36,625 bases of DNA. Source: Lachnospiraceae bacterium MD329. Its GTDB lineage: Bacteria; Bacillota; Clostridia; UBA1381. The stretch lies in contig VIQV01000005.1 in NCBI GenBank assembly GCA_010206265.1, forward strand, positions 1 through 36,625. The letters are read 5' to 3'. Shown in pieces: positions 26,261-34,343 of the stretch. Made by a program: the position numbers and the translations under genes. Under the pieces are notes generated by a model, which was not told where the DNA came from, did no database searches, and saw only the letters and a program-made list of their open reading frames with translations. The number at the start of each line of letters is the position of its first letter. Position 1 is the stretch's first letter.

Positions 26261-27203
26261 AAAATACTATAAAGATGCTAATAATGATATAAAAGCAGAT
26301 GATGCTTTTTTAAACAGTGTCATAAATAACACACATAAAAAGCGTGTTCCTTCGCGCAAAAGCTACTACAGATACACTATGACTGCCGCCGCGGCAGTTG
26401 TTGTAATATCGGCAACGGCGGTTTCCCTGCCACATCTGATAAACCAAAACGATGACGGTATAATTTCTGTTTCTACCCAAACGGCGCAGCCGGATAAGAA
26501 CGCGGTCACAAACACCCCGACCCAACCCCCCACTCAAACGGCTGCGCCGATACCTCCACAAAAAACAGAGGTTAAGGAAACAGAAAAAAAAGCGACAGTT
26601 AAAAAAGAAACAAAAACAACGGAAAAGAACGAGGAACCTGTTTTTCAGGCTGTTCCTGAACAGACGGAAATAAAAAAGGAAACTGCGGACGAGGTGTCGG
26701 AGAATGGTATGAAAACAAACAATGCTGTTATGTATTCAAGTATGCCGTATGAAGAAACATTAAAAATGAATGCTGACAGAGGAGAAACAGGAACACCCGA
26801 CGTGAAAAAAAAGGATGTACAGGATAATACGGAAAGTAATGCTCTCTTAAAAACTCCGTCTGCTGCAGGAGGATGCGTTCCTGCAATGAAAGACTTTACA
26901 GTCGAATCGGCAGCGGCGGATTCAGTGTCTATGTCGGGAGGAACAGTAATGCCCTCGGTTTCTGCACCGTCAGGATATCAAGTTGAAATTGCAGGGTATG
27001 GCACTAATGTTTTTTCTTCCGAAAGCGGAGGCAGAATTGAAGTGACTACCAATTATACAGGCAATGCAGACCGTGAACCTGTATACAGTATTGATGAAGA
27101 AAATATCTCCGCGTCATTTACCGCAAACGGTGTAGATGTTGATATTTTTGCCGTAAATGCGGAAAAATCTGCCGTGGACGAGATTGTAAATTCATTGAGA
27201 TAA
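26247..27203 (+). CDS. Probable membrane anti-sigma factor
   Basis: This 318-residue protein has a short charged cytoplasmic N-terminus (about 45 residues), one transmembrane helix (MTAAAAVVVISATAVSLPHL) and a large outside part. The outside begins with a Thr/Pro/Lys/Glu-rich linker of roughly 100 residues and ends in a small beta-rich domain (YSIDEENISASFTANGVDVD, then a C-terminal helix), reminiscent of DUF4367-type sensor domains. No zinc HxxxCxxC motif is present in the N-terminus, so it is not a ZAS anti-sigma. Topology, and the 14-base overlap with the sigma gene, are the main evidence. A TTG at 26253 is better spaced from AAAGGAGG than the ATG at 26247, so the start may be two codons later. 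Confidence 0.78.
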   Translation: MTLFRKYYKDANNDIKADDAFLNSVINNTHKKRVPSRKSYYRYTMTAAAAVVVISATAVSLPHLINQNDDGIISVSTQTAQPDKNAVTNTPTQPPTQTAAPIPPQKTEVKETEKKATVKKETKTTEKNEEPVFQAVPEQTEIKKETADEVSENGMKTNNAVMYSSMPYEETLKMNADRGETGTPDVKKKDVQDNTESNALLKTPSAAGGCVPAMKDFTVESAAADSVSMSGGTVMPSVSAPSGYQVEIAGYGTNVFSSESGGRIEVTTNYTGNADREPVYSIDEENISASFTANGVDVDIFAVNAEKSAVDEIVNSLR

Positions 27204-27207
27204 AATA

Positions 27208-27236
27208 TTGCATTTTTTCTTATTTCGTGATATACT
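27208..27236 (+). promoter_or_regulatory. Sigma-A promoter of the small stalk-domain gene
   Basis: TTGCAT (27208-27213) and TATACT (27231-27236) are 17 bases apart, with TGA before the -10 (extended type). The gene therefore has its own promoter besides any read-through from the sigma operon. Confidence 0.75.
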
Positions 27237-27265
27237 TTATATATATTGTATTTGAAAGGAGTTCA

Positions 27266-27280
27266 ATGGTATATTTATGA
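27266..27280 (+). CDS. Four-codon upstream minicistron
   Basis: ATG GTA TAT TTA TGA encodes MVYL. AAGGAG (27256-27261) is 4 bases upstream, better spaced for this ATG than for the main gene. Its stop shares bases with the next ATG (ATGA), a typical arrangement for translational coupling. It may simply be chance. Confidence 0.35.
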   Translation: MVYL

Positions 27281-27705
27281 AAAAGAAAATATTTGCCGCA
27301 TTTTTAGCGGTTACATCAGTATTTATGTCGTTCAGTTCAGTAATGGCTGATGATGCTATAACAGTAATTGTAAACAATAAGGAAGTTGTTTTTGAAGAGG
27401 TTTCTCCGTTTATTGAAAACGGACATACATTAGTTCCTTTCCGCGCAATATTTGAGGCGCTTGGTTCAGATGTTGTCTGGGACGGTGAAAGAAGAACTGT
27501 TCTTTCATATGATGAGGCGTCCGGTACAACTATCGGTCTTCAAATTGATTCCAATTCTATGTTGGTTAATAATTCACCTGTAACTCTTGAAACACCTGCA
27601 AGAATCGTTAATGATTTTACGGTGGTTCCTGTAAGAGCAATTTCAGAGGGTTTAAATCGTCAGGTTGATTGGGATAATGATACAAGAACTGTTACAGTTC
27701 ATTAA
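27277..27705 (+). CDS. Secreted copper-amine-oxidase-like stalk-domain protein
   Basis: A 142-residue protein with a signal peptide (cleavage near SSVMA-DD) and one copper amine oxidase N-terminal-like domain filling the rest. The paired family signature is VPFRAIFEALGSDVVWDGE and VPVRAISEGLNRQVDWDND. It has no catalytic domain and no anchor, so it is a free or complexed outside protein. It is a short relative of the C-terminal domain of the protein at 13418-14581. It lies 73 bases behind the anti-sigma gene with its own sigma-A promoter and a terminator after it. The start follows a ribosome site by 15 bases, with a minicistron between. Confidence 0.9.
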   Translation: MKKKIFAAFLAVTSVFMSFSSVMADDAITVIVNNKEVVFEEVSPFIENGHTLVPFRAIFEALGSDVVWDGERRTVLSYDEASGTTIGLQIDSNSMLVNNSPVTLETPARIVNDFTVVPVRAISEGLNRQVDWDNDTRTVTVH

Positions 27706-27720
27706 AAAATACATAAAAAC

Positions 27721-27746
27721 AAAACCGCCGTCGGGCGGTTTTTTAT
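27721..27746 (+). terminator. Terminator after the small stalk-domain gene
   Basis: AACCGCC pairs with GGCGGTT across GTCG (27723-27740), flanked by A on the left and a run of T on the right. Confidence 0.92.
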
Positions 27747-28014
27747 TGCACAATATGCAGTGTTATAATACTATTGGGGGGAGAAGGAAAAAAATTCCCT
27801 CAAATATAGTATATATCAGCTACATATCTTAACAATATCCAATTTTATTTGACGAAGATATTCCGTCCAAAATGTTTTGTGAATATTATGTACTCACTTT
27901 AAGTACATAACAGTATTATAACAGCATTATTTGATAAAATAAATAGCAAAAGTAGCCAAATTAAAAAAATTTTTTATGGCAATTTAACTAAAGAATTTTT
28001 GGGGGGATTTCTGT
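27747..28014 (+). promoter_or_regulatory. Leader or control region upstream of the ribbon-helix-helix gene
   Basis: This gene-free AT-rich stretch holds an extended -10 (TGTTATAAT, 27761-27769) with no clear -35, and a perfect palindrome, TTATGTACT (27886-27894) and AGTACATAA (27902-27910) with a 7-base spacer. The ribosome site is a run of six G at 28001-28006. The palindrome could be an operator or an RNA hairpin. Confidence 0.4.
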
Positions 28015-28188
28015 ATGATAAAAAATAAACATCTTGGAATAAGAGTGGAAGAGGACATTCATTACAAGCTGGCTCATATTGCCTCATATGAAGGAAGGTC
28101 AATAAACGGTCAGATTATATATTTAATCAACAGGGAAATACATAAATTTGAAAAGAAATACGGAACAATTGAAAAAGATGAAAAATAA
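28015..28188 (+). CDS. Small ribbon-helix-helix (Arc-like) DNA-binding protein
   Basis: A 57-residue protein. The fold is suggested by a short strand (HLGIRVEED), helix 1 (IHYKLAHIASYEG), a turn (RSING) and helix 2 (QIIYLINREIHKFEKKYG), the order of Arc/MetJ-type repressors. Such proteins bind DNA as dimers through the paired N-terminal strands. The ATG has a GGGGGG ribosome site 8 bases upstream. No toxin gene follows, so it is not obviously an antitoxin. A palindrome 105 bases upstream is a possible self-operator. It lies between two terminators and is a single-gene unit. Small Arc-type proteins like this occur in many Clostridia with unknown targets. Confidence 0.82.
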   Translation: MIKNKHLGIRVEEDIHYKLAHIASYEGRSINGQIIYLINREIHKFEKKYGTIEKDEK

Positions 28189-28192
28189 AAAA

Positions 28193-28225
28193 CAGGGACG
28201 GTTATATTAACCGTCCCTGAAATAT
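28193..28225. terminator. Bidirectional terminator between the RHH gene and ilvD
   Basis: CAGGGACGGTTA (28193-28204) pairs with TAACCGTCCCTG (28208-28219) across three bases. On the - strand a long T run follows, so it is strongest for ilvD; the + side tail is AAATATTTTT. Confidence 0.88.
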
Positions 28226-28227
28226 TT

Positions 28228-29892
28228 TTAGTCGTCAATCATAACTGCGCCTTGAATAGCAGATGAAACAAGTTTTGAATAACGATTCAAATAACCTGTT
28301 TTAACTTTTGGTTCAAGCGGTTTCCAGTCTGATTTGCGTTTTGCAATTTCTTCATCGCTGACTTTAAGATTTATCTCACAATTATTTATATCTATAGAAA
28401 TAATATCTCCGTCCTGAATAAATGCAATCATACCGCCTTCCCGCGCTTCAGGTGAAACGTGACCGATTGCCGCGCCGCGAGTTGCGCCTGAGAAACGTCC
28501 GTCAGTGATTAACGCGACGTCCTTGTCAAGACCCATACCGCATATTGCTGAAGTCGGCGAAAGCATTTCACGCATACCAGGTCCGCCCTTAGGACCTTCG
28601 TAGCGTATAACAACAACGTCGCCTTTTACGATTTTACCTGCGTAAATTGCCTCAATTGCCTCTTCTTCACTGTTAAATACTTTAGCAGGTCCTTCGTGTT
28701 TCAGCATTTCTTTTGCAACAGCGCTTCTTTTAACGACAGAGCCGTCAGGTGCAAGATTTCCTTTTAATACTGCGATACCGCCTGTTTCGCTGTACGGTTT
28801 GTCTATAGGACGAATTACATCATAGTCAAACACACGGCAGTCTTTAATATTTTCGCCGAGTGTTTTACCTGTTGCAGTAATTGTGTCAAGCTTTAACAAG
28901 TTTTTCTTAGACAGCTCATTCATTAACGCCTGTACGCCGCCTGCCGCGTATAAATCCTGAACGTGATGTTCACCTGCAGGCGCAAGATGACAAAGGTTAG
29001 GTGTTTCTTTACTGATTTCGTTTGCATAGTCAAGAGTAATCGGAGCTTTTGCCTCGTATGCTATTGCAGGAAGATGGAGCATTGAGTTAGTTGAACAGCC
29101 CAGCGCCATATCTACACGCAATGCGTTATAAATAGAATCAGGAGTTATAATATCGCGCGGACGAATGTTCTTTTCCAAAAGCTCCATAATTTTCATACCT
29201 GCGTGTTTTGCAAGTCGTATTCTTTCCGAGTAAACTGCGGGGATTGTTCCGTTGCCGGGTAATGCCATACCCAGAACCTCTGAAAGACAATTCATTGAGT
29301 TTGCCGTAAACATACCTGAACAAGAACCGCACGACGGACAAGCCGCATTTTCAAGATTAAGCAATTCGTTTTCGTCTATAGTACCTGCCTTAAATGCTCC
29401 GACTGCCTCAAATGCCGTATTCAGGTCACGGAATTTACCGTTATAGTTCATTGACAGCATAGGACCTCCCGAAACAACAATTGCGGGAATGTTAAGTCTT
29501 GCCGCCGCGATAAGCATACCCGGAACAATTTTATCACAGTTCGGGATAAGTACAAGCGCGTCAAAGCCGTGAGCAATTGTCATTGATTCAATTGAATCTG
29601 CAATAAGTTCACGGGTTGCAAGCGAATACTTCATACCGATATGCCCCATTGCGATACCGTCGCAAACACCAATTGCAGGAAATTCAATAGGCGTACCGCC
29701 TGCCACTCTTACACCTGTTTTTACCGCCTCCGCGATTTTATCCAGATGAATGTGACCGGGGATAATTTCATTTTTTGCGCTTACCACGCCGATAAGAGGA
29801 CGGCTTATTTCTTCGTCCGTAAATCCCGACGCTTTAAAAAGCGAGCGGTGGGGTGTTTTTTCCAACCCCTTTTTTACTACATCACTATACAT
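28228..29892 (-). CDS. ilvD: Dihydroxy-acid dehydratase
   Basis: IlvD dehydrates 2,3-dihydroxy-3-methyl(butanoate/pentanoate) to the 2-oxo acids that become valine, leucine and isoleucine. It has 554 residues, the normal length. The iron-sulfur cluster and magnesium motifs are visible: [10 protein letters not shown] (near 75), [12 protein letters not shown] (C119) and [17 protein letters not shown] (near 185), with [14 protein letters not shown] near the C-terminus. AAGGAGG sits just before the ATG. It starts only 15 bases past the cvpA stop, so it is likely the last gene of the long - strand operon. No other ilv gene and no leader attenuator are nearby. Confidence 0.97.
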   Translation of the reverse strand: MYSDVVKKGLEKTPHRSLFKASGFTDEEISRPLIGVVSAKNEIIPGHIHLDKIAEAVKTGVRVAGGTPIEFPAIGVCDGIAMGHIGMKYSLATRELIADSIESMTIAHGFDALVLIPNCDKIVPGMLIAAARLNIPAIVVSGGPMLSMNYNGKFRDLNTAFEAVGAFKAGTIDENELLNLENAACPSCGSCSGMFTANSMNCLSEVLGMALPGNGTIPAVYSERIRLAKHAGMKIMELLEKNIRPRDIITPDSIYNALRVDMALGCSTNSMLHLPAIAYEAKAPITLDYANEISKETPNLCHLAPAGEHHVQDLYAAGGVQALMNELSKKNLLKLDTITATGKTLGENIKDCRVFDYDVIRPIDKPYSETGGIAVLKGNLAPDGSVVKRSAVAKEMLKHEGPAKVFNSEEEAIEAIYAGKIVKGDVVVIRYEGPKGGPGMREMLSPTSAICGMGLDKDVALITDGRFSGATRGAAIGHVSPEAREGGMIAFIQDGDIISIDINNCEINLKVSDEEIAKRKSDWKPLEPKVKTGYLNRYSKLVSSAIQGAVMIDD

Positions 29893-29907
29893 TTTATTTT
29901 CCTCCTT

Positions 29908-30552
29908 TTATATTTTCATAAATAGTTGAAGTAATATATTATAATTATATAAATATTTAACAAGGTATGTATTGTTTATCTCTTCAAAGAGAGAACTGTC
30001 GGCAGGTGCGAACAATGACACGCAAGCAAGCAGTAAATATACTGCAAATATTATATTTACCGCCGCAAGCAATCCGCCGATAAGTTTATTTACGCCTTTT
30101 ATGAGAGGCAGTTCGGTAATACCGCTTATTATCATAAATATCACTGCCAGTATAAGACGTATCACAATAAACAGTCCTATGCAGGCAATTATGGTAATAA
30201 ACAGTGAGGTAAGAGATGAATTTACCGTGTCGTTTATAGTTAAATCCTGCGATTCGGTAATTTGATTGTTCACCTCACTTTGCATAAACTGCGGCAGATT
30301 AAGCGACTGCGCTATATTGACTCCGCCGCCCTGCGGCAAGTTTACCGTTTCGGAAATTTTTGTGTTTATTGTTTCCGCGAGCGCTGTTCCAGACAGATAG
30401 TTTACGGTTGGTGTTTTAAGCATAAGCATTAAAACTATTGTAAGAACAAGCGCTGCAATTTTCCATACTGATTTCACAAATCCTTTTTTATATCCAATAA
30501 AAAAGGCAAGCAATAATAATGCAATTAAAACTATATCAAGTGTTATGCTCAT
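29908..30552 (-). CDS. CvpA family membrane protein
   Basis: A 214-residue protein with four predicted transmembrane helices: about 5-20, 28-46, 118-140 and 158-182. Its opening matches the CvpA pattern, including the FFIGYKKGFVKSVWKI segment. Between helices 2 and 3 is a hydrophilic stretch of roughly 70 residues. The family is named for colicin V production in E. coli; in other bacteria its role is unclear, with links to envelope stress. AGAAAGGA lies 8 bases before the ATG. It is 14 bases behind the DUF5711-like gene and 15 bases before ilvD. Confidence 0.85.
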   Translation of the reverse strand: MSITLDIVLIALLLLAFFIGYKKGFVKSVWKIAALVLTIVLMLMLKTPTVNYLSGTALAETINTKISETVNLPQGGGVNIAQSLNLPQFMQSEVNNQITESQDLTINDTVNSSLTSLFITIIACIGLFIVIRLILAVIFMIISGITELPLIKGVNKLIGGLLAAVNIIFAVYLLLACVSLFAPADSSLFEEINNTYLVKYLYNYNILLQLFMKI

Positions 30553-30566
30553 TAACGATTCCTTTC

Positions 30567-31925
30567 TTATACAGTAACAAATTCGACACTGTTAGAATAT
30601 ACAATAACAAACGAACGTGACGAAGTAATAATTAAATCCTTAATATCCATTGCGGAAGTATATTTTATAATACTTCCTGAGTTAATTTTACCGAAGTATA
30701 CATCTCTTCCAAGATTATAGACGATTGTTTTATTTTTTATATCTATAAAATCGGTTACACCGGTAAGGGTGGCGGTTTCAGTAAGAGAACCGCGTTTTGA
30801 ATACATATTTATTATCGGAATATTACCGTCGTCAAGTGAAACAAGCTTGTTTCCGCTTGTATCAATTGCACAGTGAGTAAGCTGTTCATTTTCAAAACTT
30901 TGGTTGTAAACTACGCGTCCGCCGGCAGTTATTCCAATAATACGGTTATCTCCAAAACCACACAGCAAGTCACCTATAAAGTGCATATTGAAAATAACAG
31001 TATCGTCAAACGCAATTTTTGCGTCGCTTTCTGTTTTATTAACGTCAAACAGCATTATTACTGAACCGACGGTTACATCGGTATTTAACAGTGATACTGC
31101 AACACGTCTTGACGCGGCGGAAATATCCGCGCTTATTACCATATTACTGCCCGACGCCCAGGAAAATATCCTTGCACCTGTTTTGTTATATACCGAAATA
31201 CCGCCTTTATATGATGATTTATCAGTTATTATAACCGCGTCGCCTGCGGAAGAAATCTCTGCCGCAATAATTGTATCGGGGTCGTCAATATCATAAATCA
31301 ATTTACGGTCGTTGTACATACAAATTTTATTTCTGTTTTTTTCCGCAAGCAGGATATAACCGCCTTCGGTTTTTAAAATAGGGTCTACTATAGCGGTATC
31401 GGTTTCCCAGCCTATTGTTCCGTCGTTGTTTATAAACGTAAGATGATTCATCTTGGCGCATATAATACCATCTTTGTATGACGCAAACTGTGATTCGTTC
31501 ATATCATCAAGCGATATAATGGTACTGTTTGCAACCTCTGTTGCGTATTGCATATCGGGAGGTGGTGTTTCAATCGGCGGAAGTTTATCGGATTTGAAAT
31601 TCCTGAAAAGCTGTGAAAAGTTTTTCTGAAAATTGGTTTTATAATTCTGTATCATTCCTGATGAAAAACCTATAAATAACAGAAGTATAAGCAAGCCTGT
31701 AAACGTGCCTATAATAACTCCTTTTCCTATATACATTTTTTCGCGTTTGTGTTTTATCTTTTTGGGAGCGGCGGTTTCGGCAATTCTTACCGCCTCTTGT
31801 ATATCTTCTGCGGGCGTGTCATTATCTATATTAAAATCGTCCTCATTATCAGTCGTATTATCTTCAGAAAGCTTGATTAAATCATTTATTGAATTTTCAT
31901 CAATAAAATCATCACGTTTTTTAAT
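30567..31925 (-). CDS. DUF5711-like membrane protein, probable AUU start
   Basis: This protein has an acidic cytoplasmic N-terminus, a basic stop-transfer patch (KKIKHKREK), one transmembrane helix, then about 340 extracellular residues with repeated beta-hairpins, resembling a WD/PQQ-type propeller. It matches my memory of DUF5711 family proteins; function unknown. The first ATG in frame (31736) has no ribosome site. The frame stays open upstream for 63 codons, with no ATG, GTG, TTG or CTG, up to an ATT at 31925-31923. That ATT has GGAGG 9 bases upstream and overlaps the truA stop. I therefore infer an AUU start and 452 residues. The minimal ATG version would be 389 residues. Confidence 0.78.
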   Translation of the reverse strand: MKKRDDFIDENSINDLIKLSEDNTTDNEDDFNIDNDTPAEDIQEAVRIAETAAPKKIKHKREKMYIGKGVIIGTFTGLLILLLFIGFSSGMIQNYKTNFQKNFSQLFRNFKSDKLPPIETPPPDMQYATEVANSTIISLDDMNESQFASYKDGIICAKMNHLTFINNDGTIGWETDTAIVDPILKTEGGYILLAEKNRNKICMYNDRKLIYDIDDPDTIIAAEISSAGDAVIITDKSSYKGGISVYNKTGARIFSWASGSNMVISADISAASRRVAVSLLNTDVTVGSVIMLFDVNKTESDAKIAFDDTVIFNMHFIGDLLCGFGDNRIIGITAGGRVVYNQSFENEQLTHCAIDTSGNKLVSLDDGNIPIINMYSKRGSLTETATLTGVTDFIDIKNKTIVYNLGRDVYFGKINSGSIIKYTSAMDIKDLIITSSRSFVIVYSNSVEFVTV

Positions 31926-32655
31926 CGTAATACACCTCCCTCAGAAAAAGTCCCTGCGGCGGAGCGGTTATTCCTGCTCTGCGTCTGTCACTCGATGCAA
32001 TTATATCCGTCATATCGTCGGGATTTATTTTTCCGCAGCCTGCAAATACAAGCGTGCCTGTAATAATTCTTACCATATTATAAAGAAATCCGTTACCTGT
32101 TACATCAATTGTGATAATATCATTTTCACGGGTAACGTCAAGTGAATAAATTGTTCTTGTTGTTGTTTTAACCGTAAAACCGCTTGACGCAAAACCGATA
32201 AAATCGTGTTCACCGATAAACGCGTTTGACGCGTTCTGCATTTTATCAAGATTCAGCGGATATTTAAAATGCCACGCGTAGCGGCACAAAAATGCGTCCG
32301 GAAATTCACGGCATAAAATCCTGTAAACATATCTTTTTTTAACCGCGCTGTTTTTAGCGTGAAAACTATCGCTTACCGCCTCTGAATTAAAGCATACAAT
32401 GTCATTTGGCAAAAGCGCGTTTAAAGCATATGAAAACCTGTCGGGCGGTACAGAAGACGACGTATGAAAATTACAAACGTAATTTTCCGCGTGAACTCCT
32501 GTATCAGTACGTCCGCAGCCGATAGGCGTTATATTTTCACCAGTTATTTTCACCAGTGCATTTTTCAATATTTCCTGTACGGTAACGGCATTTTTCTGAA
32601 TCTGCCAGCCGTGGTATGCCGTGCCGTCGTATTTTAAATTAAGCTTAATATTCAT
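31921..32655 (-). CDS. truA: tRNA pseudouridine(38-40) synthase TruA
   Basis: TruA converts uridines 38-40 in the anticodon arm of many tRNAs to pseudouridine. The 244-residue length is typical. The N-terminal LNLKYDGTAYHGWQIQ is the family opening, and the catalytic aspartate D51 lies in GCGRTDTGVHA. The C-terminal region includes GNGFLYNMVRIITGTL. I chose ATG 32655, since GGAA is upstream with usual spacing; a TTG nine codons earlier overlaps the ecfT end. The ecfA1-ecfA2-ecfT-truA order is common in Firmicutes, although the ribosomal protein genes that normally flank it are absent here. The DUF5711-like gene overlaps its stop codon. Confidence 0.97.
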   Translation of the reverse strand: MNIKLNLKYDGTAYHGWQIQKNAVTVQEILKNALVKITGENITPIGCGRTDTGVHAENYVCNFHTSSSVPPDRFSYALNALLPNDIVCFNSEAVSDSFHAKNSAVKKRYVYRILCREFPDAFLCRYAWHFKYPLNLDKMQNASNAFIGEHDFIGFASSGFTVKTTTRTIYSLDVTRENDIITIDVTGNGFLYNMVRIITGTLVFAGCGKINPDDMTDIIASSDRRRAGITAPPQGLFLREVYYD

Positions 32656-32671
32656 TTTATCATTTCCAATG

Positions 32672-33490
32672 CTAAATTTCAACTAAAAATTCTGTTAAAA
32701 TAAGAAGTAAACAGCCTGTTATGAAAATTATTACTGTTATAATGTCAGATTTGGTAATTCTGGTTTCCTTCATTTTTGTACGGCTGCCTCCTCCGTTGTA
32801 GCAGCGCGCCTCCATTGCGGTTGCAAGTTCGTCCGCGCGGCGGAAAGCGCTTACAAAAAGCGGAATTAAAAGCGGAGTCATAGCTTTCGCACGGCGGATA
32901 ATGTTTCCTGTTTCAAAATCTGCACCGCGTGCTGTCTGCGCTTTCATTATTTTGTCGGTTTCCTCTGCAAGTGTGGGTATAAACCGTATTGCAATCGTCA
33001 TCATCATTGCAATTTCGTGCGCCGGTACTTTTATTTTTTTCAAAGGTGTAAGAAGTTTTTCAATACCGTCTGTAAGTAACAGCGGTGAAGTAGTGAGCGT
33101 AAGCAGCGAAGTTCCGACAATTAAAAACAGCAATCTTATAATCATAACTGTTCCGAAAATAAGTCCTTCGCGCGTTACTGAAATTGAAAATTTGAAAACG
33201 GGTATAGACCATACCGCTTCTCCCGGCGTCATAAAAAAGTTCAGTAAAGCGGTGATTACAAAAATCCATAACATAGGACGTATACCGCGGAGAATTGTTT
33301 TTACGGAAATACCGCTTATCATTACGAGTGATAAAACATACACGGTAAATACGGCATATGAAAGAGGCTTTTTTATAAAAAACAATATTATTATATATAT
33401 GAAAGCAAGCGCAATTTTTACGGCAGGATTTATTTTATGCAGCGGTGACGACCCCGGAATGTATTGTCCTATTATTATATTTTTAAACAT
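32672..33490 (-). CDS. ecfT: ECF transporter transmembrane subunit EcfT
   Basis: EcfT is the membrane scaffold of group II energy-coupling-factor vitamin importers; it joins the two ATPases to swappable substrate-binding S components. The 272-residue protein has several hydrophobic helices and two coupling motifs, ARGADF (about residue 186) and ARCYNG (about 230), whose Ala-Arg pairs dock into the ATPases. The start is ATG 33490, with GGAGG 8 bases upstream; a GTG at 33499 lies inside that site. It overlaps ecfA2 by 8 bases. No S component is encoded in the window, so the substrates cannot be told. Confidence 0.95.
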   Translation of the reverse strand: MFKNIIIGQYIPGSSPLHKINPAVKIALAFIYIIILFFIKKPLSYAVFTVYVLSLVMISGISVKTILRGIRPMLWIFVITALLNFFMTPGEAVWSIPVFKFSISVTREGLIFGTVMIIRLLFLIVGTSLLTLTTSPLLLTDGIEKLLTPLKKIKVPAHEIAMMMTIAIRFIPTLAEETDKIMKAQTARGADFETGNIIRRAKAMTPLLIPLFVSAFRRADELATAMEARCYNGGGSRTKMKETRITKSDIITVIIFITGCLLLILTEFLVEI

Positions 33491-34343
33491 TTCTGCCACC
33501 TCCGAGAAGGGAAGTGAGTGCGTCAGCCGCGTAACCTACAGTATAGATATTTTTAGGCAGATTTAAGCCTGCATTTCTTAATCTGTCACATAATGTTGTA
33601 ATCTGTGGTACGTTAAGTCCTATTTTACGCAGTGTATCTGCTTTTTCAAAAATTTCCGAAACATTTCCTTCGGTTTCAATTCTTCCTTTATTCATAACAA
33701 TTATGTGTTCGGCAGTTTTTGCAACGTCCTCCATTGAATGGGATATGAAAATTATAATCATATCACGGTTTTTTTTATGAAGAGATTTTATTGTTTTTAA
33801 AATACTGTCCCGACCTGACGGGTCAAGTCCCGCCGTAGGTTCGTCGAGTATCAGAACTTTTGGTTTCATAGCAAGTACGCCTGCTATTGCCGCTCTGCGT
33901 TTTTGTCCGCCCGAAAGGTCAAAAGGCGAACGCTCCAGAAGATTTTCGTTCAGTCCTGCTAAAGCTGCACTTTCACGTACACGTTCGTCAATTTCTTCTG
34001 AACTTAACCCCATATTGGTCGGACCGAAAGCTATGTCTTTGTAAACAGTTTCTTCAAAAAGCTGATGTTCGGGGTACTGAAATACAAGCCCTACAGTATG
34101 TCTGATTAGCTTTAAATCTGTTTTTGCGGCAGTAACGTCAATTCCGTCAATAGTAATTTTTCCCGAAGTGGGTTTGACAAGCGCGTTAAAATGCTGTATA
34201 AGCGTAGATTTTCCGCTTCCTGTATGACCTATAATTGCCGTAAATGAGCCGTCGGGAATTTCGAGGTTTATATCGTAAAGAGCCTGACGTTCAAACGGTG
34301 TGCCCTGTTGATATATATAGTTTACATTTTCTGCTTTTATCAT
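33483..34343 (-). CDS. ecfA2: ECF transporter ATPase EcfA2
   Basis: One of two unequal ATPases of the ECF module. The 286-residue protein shows Walker A GHTGSGKST (about 38-46), a Q-loop with FQYPEHQLFEETV, the ABC signature LSGGQKRRAAIAG, Walker B VLILDEPTAGLDP and the switch histidine in FISHSM. The opening MIKAENVNYIYQQGTPFERQ and the EHQLF motif are typical of EcfA2 (EcfA'). It overlaps ecfA1 by 4 bases (ATGA arrangement), so the pair are translated together. The last residues overlap ecfT. Confidence 0.95.
   Translation of the reverse strand: MIKAENVNYIYQQGTPFERQALYDINLEIPDGSFTAIIGHTGSGKSTLIQHFNALVKPTSGKITIDGIDVTAAKTDLKLIRHTVGLVFQYPEHQLFEETVYKDIAFGPTNMGLSSEEIDERVRESAALAGLNENLLERSPFDLSGGQKRRAAIAGVLAMKPKVLILDEPTAGLDPSGRDSILKTIKSLHKKNRDMIIIFISHSMEDVAKTAEHIIVMNKGRIETEGNVSEIFEKADTLRKIGLNVPQITTLCDRLRNAGLNLPKNIYTVGYAADALTSLLGGGRNV

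Noticed and set aside
32901..33566. 221-residue frame on the + strand across ecfT
   Set aside because: It is antisense to ecfT, whose motifs and overlaps with its neighbours are clear; the long frame follows from codon bias.
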